A DNA stretch of 20,633 bases, from positions 1 to 20,633 of the forward strand of contig LT642370.1 in the NCBI GenBank assembly GCA_900128585.1. Direction: 5' to 3'. Under the pieces are notes generated by a model that had not been told where the DNA came from, did not search any database, and saw only the letters and a program-made list of their open reading frames with translations. This document shows, one piece after another, positions 7,726-15,565 of the stretch (within the stretch, counting starts at the first letter, position 1; each line of letters opens with the position of its first letter). Position numbers and translations under genes: made by a program. The DNA is from Stramenopiles sp. TOSAG23-3 (Eukaryota > Sar).

Positions 7726-10700
7726 CTAATGGGTCTTATTGTGGTCCTGCAACTTCATCGCGAACACGGCGTCTTTGTACGCCGGGCTACGTTCGATCTT
7801 GTACGATACCAAATGGCGCTCGGCAATCCATTCAAAGGTGCGTTTAAAGTCGCCCTTCTTGTACGTCTTTTCCGTAAGGTCGCTTCGGCCTGATTTTCGC
7901 CACCGCACCGCCCCAAACCGAGTGCCATTCTCTACAAACGTAGTGGACGACCAGCTTTGGCCGTACTTTTCCCGCAAGGACGCATCGTTGTACTTACACG
8001 CTCGCGCATCGCTTGTGGTCAATCGCTTGATGCACGTTTCTGTAAACGCCAAGTCATTCTGTGCGTCCGAAACAGGAATTGGAACGTCGTTCCCACGACG
8101 ATTGGCGCCTCTCAGCAGCCCAACAAAATACCGCACTACTCGTGTCGGCATGCACGCCGAACTCACTTGCTTTCGGAGTTTGAACGGTAGAAACAGCCCA
8201 AACGTTTCAAACAGGGCGCTGCAGAGAAACAAACCCAGCAAAAGATAAAACACGGACTCCAGGAGAGCAAGCTGGCTGATCGCGCTGGTCGGGGTCGCCG
8301 CAGGGTCCAGCTCCAGGGCAAGAACAAAAAAGTCCCGCAGTGGCATGAACAGGTTCCACCCGACCGATAACAGAATTATGTAGGGGAACTGTTGCAGGGC
8401 GGCGAATATAATTTCGCTATCGTATACTGGCGGTTTGGAGTACACCCGGAGAATCATGATCCGGTCCACCCACATCGATACGGTAAACGACAACACCGCC
8501 AAGGGCAACAGCAGGGGCAACGTGCTGAAATACAAGCACGTAAACGCAAACGTGTTCATTATGTAGGCTAGGCGAATCTCGATTTCAAAAGTAGGGTACT
8601 CCAGGGACATGTTCAGGTCTCTTTGGATATGCCCTTTCCAGTTCTGCGAACGGCTGGAACGCTGCAAATTGCCTTCCACCGTCTTGAGGGCAGCCGTGAG
8701 CATAGGAACAAAGTGCGGCACAAAGCAGTCCAAGATCATCATGTACGTCAAAGCAGACCCAATGTTCACGTACCATTCTGCCGTCATTCTGTCGTACCGT
8801 CCACGCAAAAATGATGCAAGCCCCAACGATGGCCCACTATCACCCTCCTCGCCAGAGAGCATGTTGGCGTTCACGAACCACAAAATAAACGACGTGTTGA
8901 TGAACAACGTTACAAACACTTTCAGCATAATATTTGCAGTTTGTAACGTTCTGGTATCGTGCTTTTCCCACTTTGTAACGGTCTTCATGCACGATTCCAG
9001 CACCAAATTGATCACGGAAAGCGAGGACGTGGAAAATAGTATCAGCGCACGACTCATGAAGAAGGCCTTCATAAAGTCCCAGCACGCGCCATCGTTCCTC
9101 GCCGCGAGGGCTTGTACCTCTTCCGGGGATTTGTTGGCAAGCGCAGCGTCGACTAGTGCCTGGCAGTAGCAGTTCAGCATTTGGTTGTGGGAATAGTGGC
9201 GGACGGCGTGGCCGTCGACCGATACGGGGGGGCGAAGCGAGCACTGGCGCTCAACGCTGCCGACGTCGATGCAGGGGCAGTAATCATGAGGGTCTACGCG
9301 ATCGCCGCGAAAATCGAAATAGCACGAGCTTGCGTTCTTCAGAGCGCATGGTGCCGTCGAGTGCCACGCGCTATCTCCACTGTACTGAAGATTCAGTTGC
9401 CTCGTTGGCGCCGGGCACTCGGCGCCCGAATGTTCGACATGGCGGAGCGTGGGCGGAACCGTGCTGTTGGACCCGGTCGCGTTCGCCCAGCTCGTGTACG
9501 TGTTCAGAAGCGCATCGTCGCACAGCCAAGGCGTGACCGTCTCTTTGTCCAGCGCGTGGCCCACTCGGTAGGGTACAAGGACGCAAATGAACGATGCAAA
9601 GAGGAGGAACAGGGTTATGCAGCACGTCGTCATCTTGTTGTTCCACCGGACAGCCTCGGATATTTCTAAATTTTCCCATATGATGTCGGATGGATCGGGA
9701 GCAGCCGTGACCTGCAGCGGGTGCTCGCCCAAAAATTGAAGGGGCTTTTCTTGAAAAATCTTGTTAAACCCGTTCACGCCTTTGTAGTCCTCGATGCAAC
9801 GACGGTAGCTCTCTGGCTGGTTGAAGGTGACAAACGCTCGAACAATGTCATCGGGCGTCCGATATTTATGGTTTGAGGACACCGCCCGACGGGGTTTTTG
9901 AAACAAAATTTTGGACCGTTTTTTCTTTGCTTCCTTTGTTACGCTGAGACAGTTGTAAATGGAATTCTCGTGCTTGCAGACATTGTCCCAGTGCCGTTGC
10001 ATCGCGTTCAAGTACTTGCGACACTCCAGATGTCGCTTTCGCTTCTCCCGCTGCGCCTCTTTGGCCCGCTTTGCTGCATCGCCGGCAACGTCTGTCTGCA
10101 GCTGCAGAAGCGCCTTTTCTGCCTCCTCCTCTGCTCGGGATGACTCGTTGTACAACTTTCGTTTGTACTTGAAGAATGCGCGTTCTCGGCGAAGTTTCTG
10201 CAGGAGATTCTCATGGCTAAAAATGTTACGCAGCTTGTCGCCGATTGGTTTGGCAAGGCTCATGTCCGCCACCCAGGAACCCTTGAAGAGCCCATTCCCG
10301 CTATTCGACACATCCGATGTGGGGTAAAACGGCTCGTCCTTCGGCGGGTCAAACATGTGGTTCTTTCGCATCAAGATGGGCCGATTGCGGAAGTCCATGT
10401 ACTGTAAATTGTAGACTTTGCTAAAGTGCTCCATCACCTCGACGTCCGTTGCGGTAGGTGGGAGGCCTTTGACTTCGACGGTGTAATTTCGGGCGCTCAC
10501 CAAGTACTTTGCGTTTTGAGCCAACTTGTGCTCCAAGTACGTGTGGATGCATGCCCATGCAAGCGCGATAAATACAAACGAAAACGATAGGATAAAGACC
10601 AGGGTGTACCCGGCAGACTCTATGATTTCTGTGTGCCCAAACAGGACCATCGTCGAATGATTGTTTTTGCTGGGAATCGGGGCATTCCCAATGCTGTAAA

Positions 10701-11367
10701 GCGCAAGCACTGCGTTCATACGGTTTGACGCCGGGTTGGTTTCGAGCAGGGAAACGATCGTGGCCCCGGACGCATTTGCAACGAGCAACGGCGCGTTAAT
10801 TGCCGTAAGCAGAACAAACAAAATAATCAAGCTCCGGAGAAAGTCGAAGTACAGCGGAATCGCGTCGCCAAGCTCGTCCGCCAACTTTCCTGTGTCCGTG
10901 CACAGAGGTGCGCGACCTTTTTGAAACACCTTTCTATCCCGTCGTTCGATAGCGGCCGTCACGGAAGGCAATACATACGCAGTGTCCACAAAATCGTCCC
11001 CGAGCCCTTCTGGGTCTCTCAACGTCGACGTAAGGTTGTCTTGGTCGGACCATATAAACTTTTCCGGGACTTCCCAAGACTGTTCTTCTGTAATCGTATT
11101 GTAATAACAGACTCGGTGGGTCTTTTTGTCCATGAACGCGATCCATGGCGTTAGAACGGACGATGAGGTTGTCTTAAAGATGCTGTTGCTCGAACCGTTC
11201 GCTCCCACTTCCTCCCCCGCTTCTTCTCCCGTTTCCCCTTTCGTGCCATCATTCGTTTCGTTCTCCACTTCCCTAATGTCCGTGAAACTTTTATGAACGG
11301 CATACCTCGAGAGTGACCGCCGTTTCTTTTTCGCCATTGGTGGCTTCGCTTCCACATTCCCTTTCAT
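7726..11367 (-). CDS. CSC1/OSCA/TMEM63-like cation channel with N-terminal WW domain
   Basis: The product is 1213 residues, from ATG at 11367 to TAG at 7726. A WW domain sits at about 73-103, with W75, the YYN turn at 88-90, W98 and P101 visible. Hydrophobic segments fall near 176-198 and 252-275, followed by a cytosolic region (about 290-575) with TVEVKGLPPTATDVEV, as in the RRM-like fold of this family, and DIIWENL at 561-567. More segments follow near 579-603, 768-795, 812-836, 865-890, 930-960, 985-1012 and 1032-1062. CSC1/OSCA proteins are known osmotically or mechanically gated, calcium-permeable channels; gating here is inferred. Two features are unusual: a Lys/Glu-rich coiled coil at about 385-460 inside the cytosolic region, and a Cys-rich loop at 604-767 after the third segment with N-glycosylation sequons (NAT, NST). 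Family assignment rests on a few motifs and topology. Confidence 0.78.
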   Translation of the reverse strand: MKGNVEAKPPMAKKKRRSLSRYAVHKSFTDIREVENETNDGTKGETGEEAGEEVGANGSSNSIFKTTSSSVLTPWIAFMDKKTHRVCYYNTITEEQSWEVPEKFIWSDQDNLTSTLRDPEGLGDDFVDTAYVLPSVTAAIERRDRKVFQKGRAPLCTDTGKLADELGDAIPLYFDFLRSLIILFVLLTAINAPLLVANASGATIVSLLETNPASNRMNAVLALYSIGNAPIPSKNNHSTMVLFGHTEIIESAGYTLVFILSFSFVFIALAWACIHTYLEHKLAQNAKYLVSARNYTVEVKGLPPTATDVEVMEHFSKVYNLQYMDFRNRPILMRKNHMFDPPKDEPFYPTSDVSNSGNGLFKGSWVADMSLAKPIGDKLRNIFSHENLLQKLRRERAFFKYKRKLYNESSRAEEEAEKALLQLQTDVAGDAAKRAKEAQREKRKRHLECRKYLNAMQRHWDNVCKHENSIYNCLSVTKEAKKKRSKILFQKPRRAVSSNHKYRTPDDIVRAFVTFNQPESYRRCIEDYKGVNGFNKIFQEKPLQFLGEHPLQVTAAPDPSDIIWENLEISEAVRWNNKMTTCCITLFLLFASFICVLVPYRVGHALDKETVTPWLCDDALLNTYTSWANATGSNSTVPPTLRHVEHSGAECPAPTRQLNLQYSGDSAWHSTAPCALKNASSCYFDFRGDRVDPHDYCPCIDVGSVERQCSLRPPVSVDGHAVRHYSHNQMLNCYCQALVDAALANKSPEEVQALAARNDGACWDFMKAFFMSRALILFSTSSLSVINLVLESCMKTVTKWEKHDTRTLQTANIMLKVFVTLFINTSFILWFVNANMLSGEEGDSGPSLGLASFLRGRYDRMTAEWYVNIGSALTYMMILDCFVPHFVPMLTAALKTVEGNLQRSSRSQNWKGHIQRDLNMSLEYPTFEIEIRLAYIMNTFAFTCLYFSTLPLLLPLAVLSFTVSMWVDRIMILRVYSKPPVYDSEIIFAALQQFPYIILLSVGWNLFMPLRDFFVLALELDPAATPTSAISQLALLESVFYLLLGLFLCSALFETFGLFLPFKLRKQVSSACMPTRVVRYFVGLLRGANRRGNDVPIPVSDAQNDLAFTETCIKRLTTSDARACKYNDASLREKYGQSWSSTTFVENGTRFGAVRWRKSGRSDLTEKTYKKGDFKRTFEWIAERHLVSYKIERSPAYKDAVFAMKLQDHNKTH

Positions 11368-11380
11368 GATCGATCAATCC

Positions 11381-11404
11381 GTGCAATCGTGCAATCGTGC
11401 AAAC
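11381..11404. repeat. Three tandem 8-bp units GTGCAATC/GTGCAAAC
   Basis: Two perfect GTGCAATC copies and a third GTGCAAAC lie 14-37 bp upstream of the OSCA-like start codon, probably in its 5' UTR or core promoter. The length and copy number are read directly; a regulatory role is inference. Confidence 0.7.
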
Positions 11405-11480
11405 ACAAAACCACATTCACTTGCATCAATCGTACCAAATCCACCACCAATCAACAAAATCGTTCAATTTAATCGTTTAA

Positions 11481-11543
11481 TTCAATTCAATTCAATCCTT
11501 CATTCAATCAATGATTCAACGAGATGATTCAATGATTCATTTG
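11481..11543. repeat. TTCAA tandem repeat and TGATTCA cluster
   Basis: (TTCAA)3 at 11481-11495 is followed by repeated ATTCAAT and three TGATTCA elements between 11511 and 11541. TGATTCA resembles but does not match the bZIP AP-1 consensus TGA(C/G)TCA. The cluster may simply be low-complexity drift. Confidence 0.5.
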
Positions 11544-11865
11544 ACCCAAAAGCTTCTTTTTCTTCGGAGGAAGACATATTTTTTAAAACATTCTCCCTAT
11601 CTAATTAAATACAAAGGTTTGTAAATTAACGGAAAACATTTTCAAAAATAAAAATATTCCATTAAATGTTTAATACAAAGAATGTTCTAACGTTTAACAT
11701 ATATTTAAATAAAGGTTTGTTTGTTTCATATAAGTATTCAACCAATGGTTTCGAAAGGATTTCATCCCGTTTGTTTCAAAGGAAACTTCTCCGTTGAAAT
11801 GCGTTGAAATGATCACCTAATTCAAAGTTCAAAAGGTAAATGTAAAATGCAAATTCAAATGATGG

Positions 11866-11897
11866 GAATGAATGAATGAATTGATGAATGAAATGAT
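11866..11897. repeat. GAAT tetranucleotide microsatellite
   Basis: Four perfect GAAT units are followed by degenerate TGAT/GAAT/GAAA units, 135 bp upstream of the ATG at 12032. Confidence 0.8.
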
Positions 11898-12031
11898 TTT
11901 TTGACAACGTGTTATTTTAAAAGAGAGAGAGAGAACGGTTCGTGTGTATTTGTACGGTTGTTTAGTCACTGGTTGTTGTTTGCTCGCGGCTTTTGTGGGT
12001 AGGTTGTGTTTTTGTTCACGGTAATTTCAAA

Positions 12032-15000
12032 ATGCCAGTGGTACCAAAATCGGCGTCTCGGTCGTCCCATGTGACATTGGAGGAATTGGAAATGAAACGG
12101 AACAATCAAACGGAATCGGAGGAGGAAGAAAACGATGGCGCGGGGTTAAAAGTTCCCCGGTCCCTCCAGTCAGCGAAGAAAGGGGCAAAGCACAAAAAAG
12201 AGAAAAAGGCACGAAAGAAAAAGAAAAAGGAACCGGCGGTGAGGAAACGAGAGCTTAAGTTGTACTATGACCCACGAGAGCTGGCCCGTTCGGAAAGTTT
12301 TAACGAATGTCGGTTATGTTTGGACCCAGGGGTGTTGCGAACGTGTTGCGGAAACTTTTACTGTAACAAATGTTTTTACCGTGGGACCCTTTGCCCGAGC
12401 TGTGGGACGGACGTGAATGCGATGGTGAGCATTTCGAAGGACGATACGGACCCCAGCAAAAACCAGTACGGTTTCATGCCGCTTCACATTCTGGCAAAGG
12501 GGCTGTTTGCCAAAGCCCTGGTTTACGGCGTCCTCCTCGGCATTCCGATCATGTTGCTGTACGGATTCATCGGTAAGCCGATCGAAACCATCCATGGGTT
12601 TCAGTGCCATGGGATTTTCCCCTCGTGTGATTTGGAGCTCTGCACGGACTTTCACACGCACGTGTACAACCATACCCGTTGGCACAACAAGACGGAGGGA
12701 TGGTGCACGAAAGGGACGACGCATTGCCTGTGTTCGTTGGCCTGCATTTACGACCCTATCCTGTACTCCCGTACCGAAGGGCGCCTTGGCGCGGATTACT
12801 GCGCCCCGACGTTCAACAGCTGGGCCATTGCGATGCAGGATCATTTTGACAAACCACTCTTTACGGGGAAGGTCCTCGACAGTGGGCGTAGGGAACAAAT
12901 GCCGACCACGGCGGAGCGGTGGGAGTTGATTGACAACGGGGTCGACGAGACGTTCTGCAAAGCTTGGTCCGGGAACGGTTCGTTGGTATTTGGGGGAGAG
13001 GTCGTCCATAGAAAAATAATCACCGCCCCTATGGACTTGAGGTACGGGGTTCGGGTGGACTACCGGTTGAAGTACGGAAGCGATGAGACGTGCCTAAAGT
13101 GCTGCCGGGCCTTGTTTAGCCCTGGCACCGTCAGCTTGTTCTTCTCCAACAACAACGGGCCGTGGCAGGCCATACGAACCTACGGGATACACTCTTACAA
13201 ATTCGGAAAGTTCGAGTTCGTCCGGGAAATGCTACCTGCGGCCCGTTTGTCGTCGCACGTCCGGTTCATGTGGATCCAGGCCCGGTTTACGATGCACCGG
13301 GACTGGTGGGCCCTGGACAATGTCACGATAGAGGGCAACGCCCTTCCCGGGAACTGGGAGTCGATGGAATCTTGGTTAACAACAAAAGCACAAGCACAGA
13401 AGGAAATGATGTTTGCGCAGTGTTGTTTCGGCACCGATTACTGCAACATTCGGAGAACATTGACCCGCTTTGAGAAGGCAGCGTGTGGCCGGGCGCACCC
13501 AGAGTACGATGCCTCCCTCCCCTCTAGGCTCGACGACGGCGCGTACGCGGTCGTTGGGGCAGTGTTTATCTTTCTTTGCCGAATAATTTGGGAAGAGTCT
13601 CAGATGCGGTGCCGGTGCATGCGCACCCACGGTCGACGGTGCCGACGAAAGTATTGTTTCTGCTTTCAATGCTGCCATTTTGAAGGGTTTGATGACCCGT
13701 ACCAAGTAGAGAATGAATCGTCTGAAGCTCCTGCTGCGACCTCCACTCGATCTTCCGCCAAGGGCACCGAGGAGCATCCCGACAAAGAGGGAAACTCCAA
13801 AATGGTGGAGCTCGTGGCATTGCAGACGAACGCCACCGATGATGTTGTAGAAAGTACGTACGTCTCGGAAGCCGCAACGGTGGACGCCCAAGGGGAGTCC
13901 AAGAAAGACCACGCGAACCGTGCTGGTGGAAGTGCCAAACGTATCGAAGACGTTGGGAGCGGCGGGGAGACGGACGCAGAGGAGGACGAGGGGGGTCACG
14001 GAGCACAGGTGGAAGAGGAGAACGAGGGAGAAGACGAAGACAAAATCACCGTTTCTTATTTGGATTTTCCAGGGGTGCGGCAACCTAAATTGCAGCAGTT
14101 GTTCCTCGTCGTTACTGTGCTGCCGTACGTCGCTGTTGCTCTCGCCACCCTGTTCGAGATGTGGTTCAACCGCCCAGGGGCCCTTGACACTCACGGGGAC
14201 GCTGGCGACGGTGGCGTGCTCGGCGACATGTCGATAACGACCACCTTTGACTACGAACCAACGCCTTGGGTCCAGAAAAACGACTTTGAGACAAACCAGT
14301 ACCACAAGTTTCCGCACATTTTGGAACATTTTTCGATCGATTTGCTCGTTCCCAGGATCATCCTCCCTCTTATTGCAATTTTATTAGACTTTGAGCCGAT
14401 CTGTCGGGCCGCAAGCGATGTTCGGCTGGACGCATACCTGTCGGATTTTCTACCCTCGGCGCTGCTGGCGTGCTTCATGTGCCGAAAACGGCGCTCGCAC
14501 GACATCGTCTACAAACTGGTGCACCACACATCACGGCGCTTAGACATCGAGTCTACTCTGGCCAGGGATAAATTAATCATTGACGGGAATTTTGACGACT
14601 TGCCGGGGGCTGCCGACGATAAGTTGCGCCCAAAAGGTATTATCCGGCTATCGAGGATAACGAATGTGTACGGTATCCCAAAGGAGGAAGTGAAAACGTT
14701 AATTGGGGTGCTCCTTTTTACGCTGATTCCGTGGGGGTCTATTGCCGTTTTGGTGGCCAACAACACAATGAGGGCCCCCGGGCTCGCAGCCAGCATTTTG
14801 CTAGCCATTCGGACTGTGTGCGGCCACGTCGGCTTCGTCGACATAGTCATTGGTGTGCGACAGTTTGCCAGTTGGAGACCCTTGCGGTTTTACATGGTCG
14901 CAGAGCAAATGTTCACCAGATTGTGCATCAAGGTGAGCTTTTTGTGCGTTCTGTCTGGCGCCACCGCTGGGGCGTTGATCATCTTGTTCATGTGGGTCGG

Positions 15001-15301
15001 GGAGGCGCCGTCGGTGGAACTCTGGATACCAATTATGATTGTGGCGAGCGGGTCATTTTTAATTTTTGGATGGGGGCTTGGGTGTTCCCGAGTGTTTCCC
15101 GTCCGGCATGTGCTGAACCTAACCTGCATTGACACCGCGGTCGCCATTCGGTACAAAGAGACGGAGCGGTGTTGCTTTGATTGCGATTGCTGCGAGAACT
15201 GGGCGCTTGGACTGTGCAGCCAAGAAAAGGTTGCCGTGGTGTTCGTCGAGGATCCACAGGAGCTAGGCCGGTGGCTCCGTGCCGCCCAAATGCTCGAGTA
15301 A
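12032..15301 (+). CDS. Polytopic membrane protein with RING-like Cys cluster and reelin-like ectodomain
   Basis: The product is 1089 residues from the first ATG (12032); only a TTG lies upstream in frame. Domains in order: a basic Lys-rich N-terminus (48-75); an eight-Cys treble-clef or RING-like cluster at C93, C96, C105, C106, C111, C114, C121, C124; a membrane segment at about 161-181; a Cys-rich ectodomain at 191-500. The segment at 295-436 resembles a reelin subrepeat: GNGSLVFGG, a YRLKYGS strand, VSLFFSNNNGPW, then WWALDNVTIEG. A second membrane segment (503-520) leads into a very Cys-rich cytosolic patch (527-549), an acidic linker (560-672), and a C-terminal half with about six further hydrophobic segments (689-711, 770-787, 889-910, 915-940, 963-989, 996-1017). 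Another Cys cluster lies at 1047-1062. Function is unknown. A surface receptor or adhesion protein with a zinc-binding tail is an inference, and topology is predicted by eye. Confidence 0.85.
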   Translation: MPVVPKSASRSSHVTLEELEMKRNNQTESEEEENDGAGLKVPRSLQSAKKGAKHKKEKKARKKKKKEPAVRKRELKLYYDPRELARSESFNECRLCLDPGVLRTCCGNFYCNKCFYRGTLCPSCGTDVNAMVSISKDDTDPSKNQYGFMPLHILAKGLFAKALVYGVLLGIPIMLLYGFIGKPIETIHGFQCHGIFPSCDLELCTDFHTHVYNHTRWHNKTEGWCTKGTTHCLCSLACIYDPILYSRTEGRLGADYCAPTFNSWAIAMQDHFDKPLFTGKVLDSGRREQMPTTAERWELIDNGVDETFCKAWSGNGSLVFGGEVVHRKIITAPMDLRYGVRVDYRLKYGSDETCLKCCRALFSPGTVSLFFSNNNGPWQAIRTYGIHSYKFGKFEFVREMLPAARLSSHVRFMWIQARFTMHRDWWALDNVTIEGNALPGNWESMESWLTTKAQAQKEMMFAQCCFGTDYCNIRRTLTRFEKAACGRAHPEYDASLPSRLDDGAYAVVGAVFIFLCRIIWEESQMRCRCMRTHGRRCRRKYCFCFQCCHFEGFDDPYQVENESSEAPAATSTRSSAKGTEEHPDKEGNSKMVELVALQTNATDDVVESTYVSEAATVDAQGESKKDHANRAGGSAKRIEDVGSGGETDAEEDEGGHGAQVEEENEGEDEDKITVSYLDFPGVRQPKLQQLFLVVTVLPYVAVALATLFEMWFNRPGALDTHGDAGDGGVLGDMSITTTFDYEPTPWVQKNDFETNQYHKFPHILEHFSIDLLVPRIILPLIAILLDFEPICRAASDVRLDAYLSDFLPSALLACFMCRKRRSHDIVYKLVHHTSRRLDIESTLARDKLIIDGNFDDLPGAADDKLRPKGIIRLSRITNVYGIPKEEVKTLIGVLLFTLIPWGSIAVLVANNTMRAPGLAASILLAIRTVCGHVGFVDIVIGVRQFASWRPLRFYMVAEQMFTRLCIKVSFLCVLSGATAGALIILFMWVGEAPSVELWIPIMIVASGSFLIFGWGLGCSRVFPVRHVLNLTCIDTAVAIRYKETERCCFDCDCCENWALGLCSQEKVAVVFVEDPQELGRWLRAAQMLE

Positions 15302-15330
15302 TTAGGGTGCACCGTTGTGGGGAGTGGAAA

Positions 15331-15336
15331 AATAAA
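15331..15336 (+). terminator. Candidate polyadenylation signal AATAAA for the reelin-like gene
   Basis: AATAAA lies about 30 bases past the TAA at 15299-15301, in sense orientation. The assignment rests on position and consensus only. Confidence 0.45.
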
Positions 15337-15395
15337 AAATATACGTAACTTAATACGTTAAAACACACATTCTTTTTTATAAAATAAACAAATTG

Positions 15396-15439
15396 TGTAC
15401 ACACACAGCCTAGTATTTTGTTTTGTACACACACAGCCT
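15396..15439. repeat. Direct repeat TGTACACACACAGCCT, two copies
   Basis: Identical 16-bp copies at 15396-15411 and 15424-15439 are separated by 12 bp of T/G-rich DNA. They lie in the 3' spacer between convergent genes. Each contains an (AC)n core, so slippage or duplication could have produced them. Confidence 0.85.
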
Positions 15440-15461
15440 TACAATCGTTTTCAAAAATATG

Positions 15462-15485
15462 TATGATACCCTCTCTGGTATCATA
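15462..15485. repeat. Inverted repeat TATGATACC-CTCTCT-GGTATCATA
   Basis: A perfect 9-bp stem with a 6-base loop; a further GTATCATA occurs at 15500-15507. It sits between two gene ends, so the hairpin could form in either 3' UTR. No role can be assigned. Confidence 0.8.
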
Positions 15486-15565
15486 ACATAACTTCTTTCG
15501 TATCATATGTACCATTAAGCTTACACGTTTAAAACCACCCGACTAACCAAAAAAAAAGAGTGCCA

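Larger units (their letters stand above)
11368..12031. promoter_or_regulatory. Divergent AT-rich intergenic region with short iterated motifs
   Basis: This 664-bp region separates two start codons. It is AT-rich and holds a tandem 8-mer close to the OSCA-like start, a cluster of TTCAA/TGATTCA elements (11463-11543), a GAAT repeat (11866-11897), a GAGAGAGAGA stretch near 11923-11934, and a T/G-rich leader directly before the ATG at 12032. It probably serves both genes. No gene is seen inside. Confidence 0.55.
15302..15565. other. Convergent 3' spacer with direct repeat and hairpin
   Basis: This 264-bp AT-rich gap lies between two gene ends. It holds an AATAAA for the upstream gene, a 16-bp direct repeat, a perfect 9-bp inverted repeat and an A9 run at about 15550 beside the lectin-like gene's stop. 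No AATAAA is seen on the minus strand. Confidence 0.65.

Noticed and set aside
11511-11541. TGATTCA elements as AP-1/bZIP sites
   Set aside because: They differ from the consensus at the central base and sit in an ATTCA-rich low-complexity stretch, so the match is weak.
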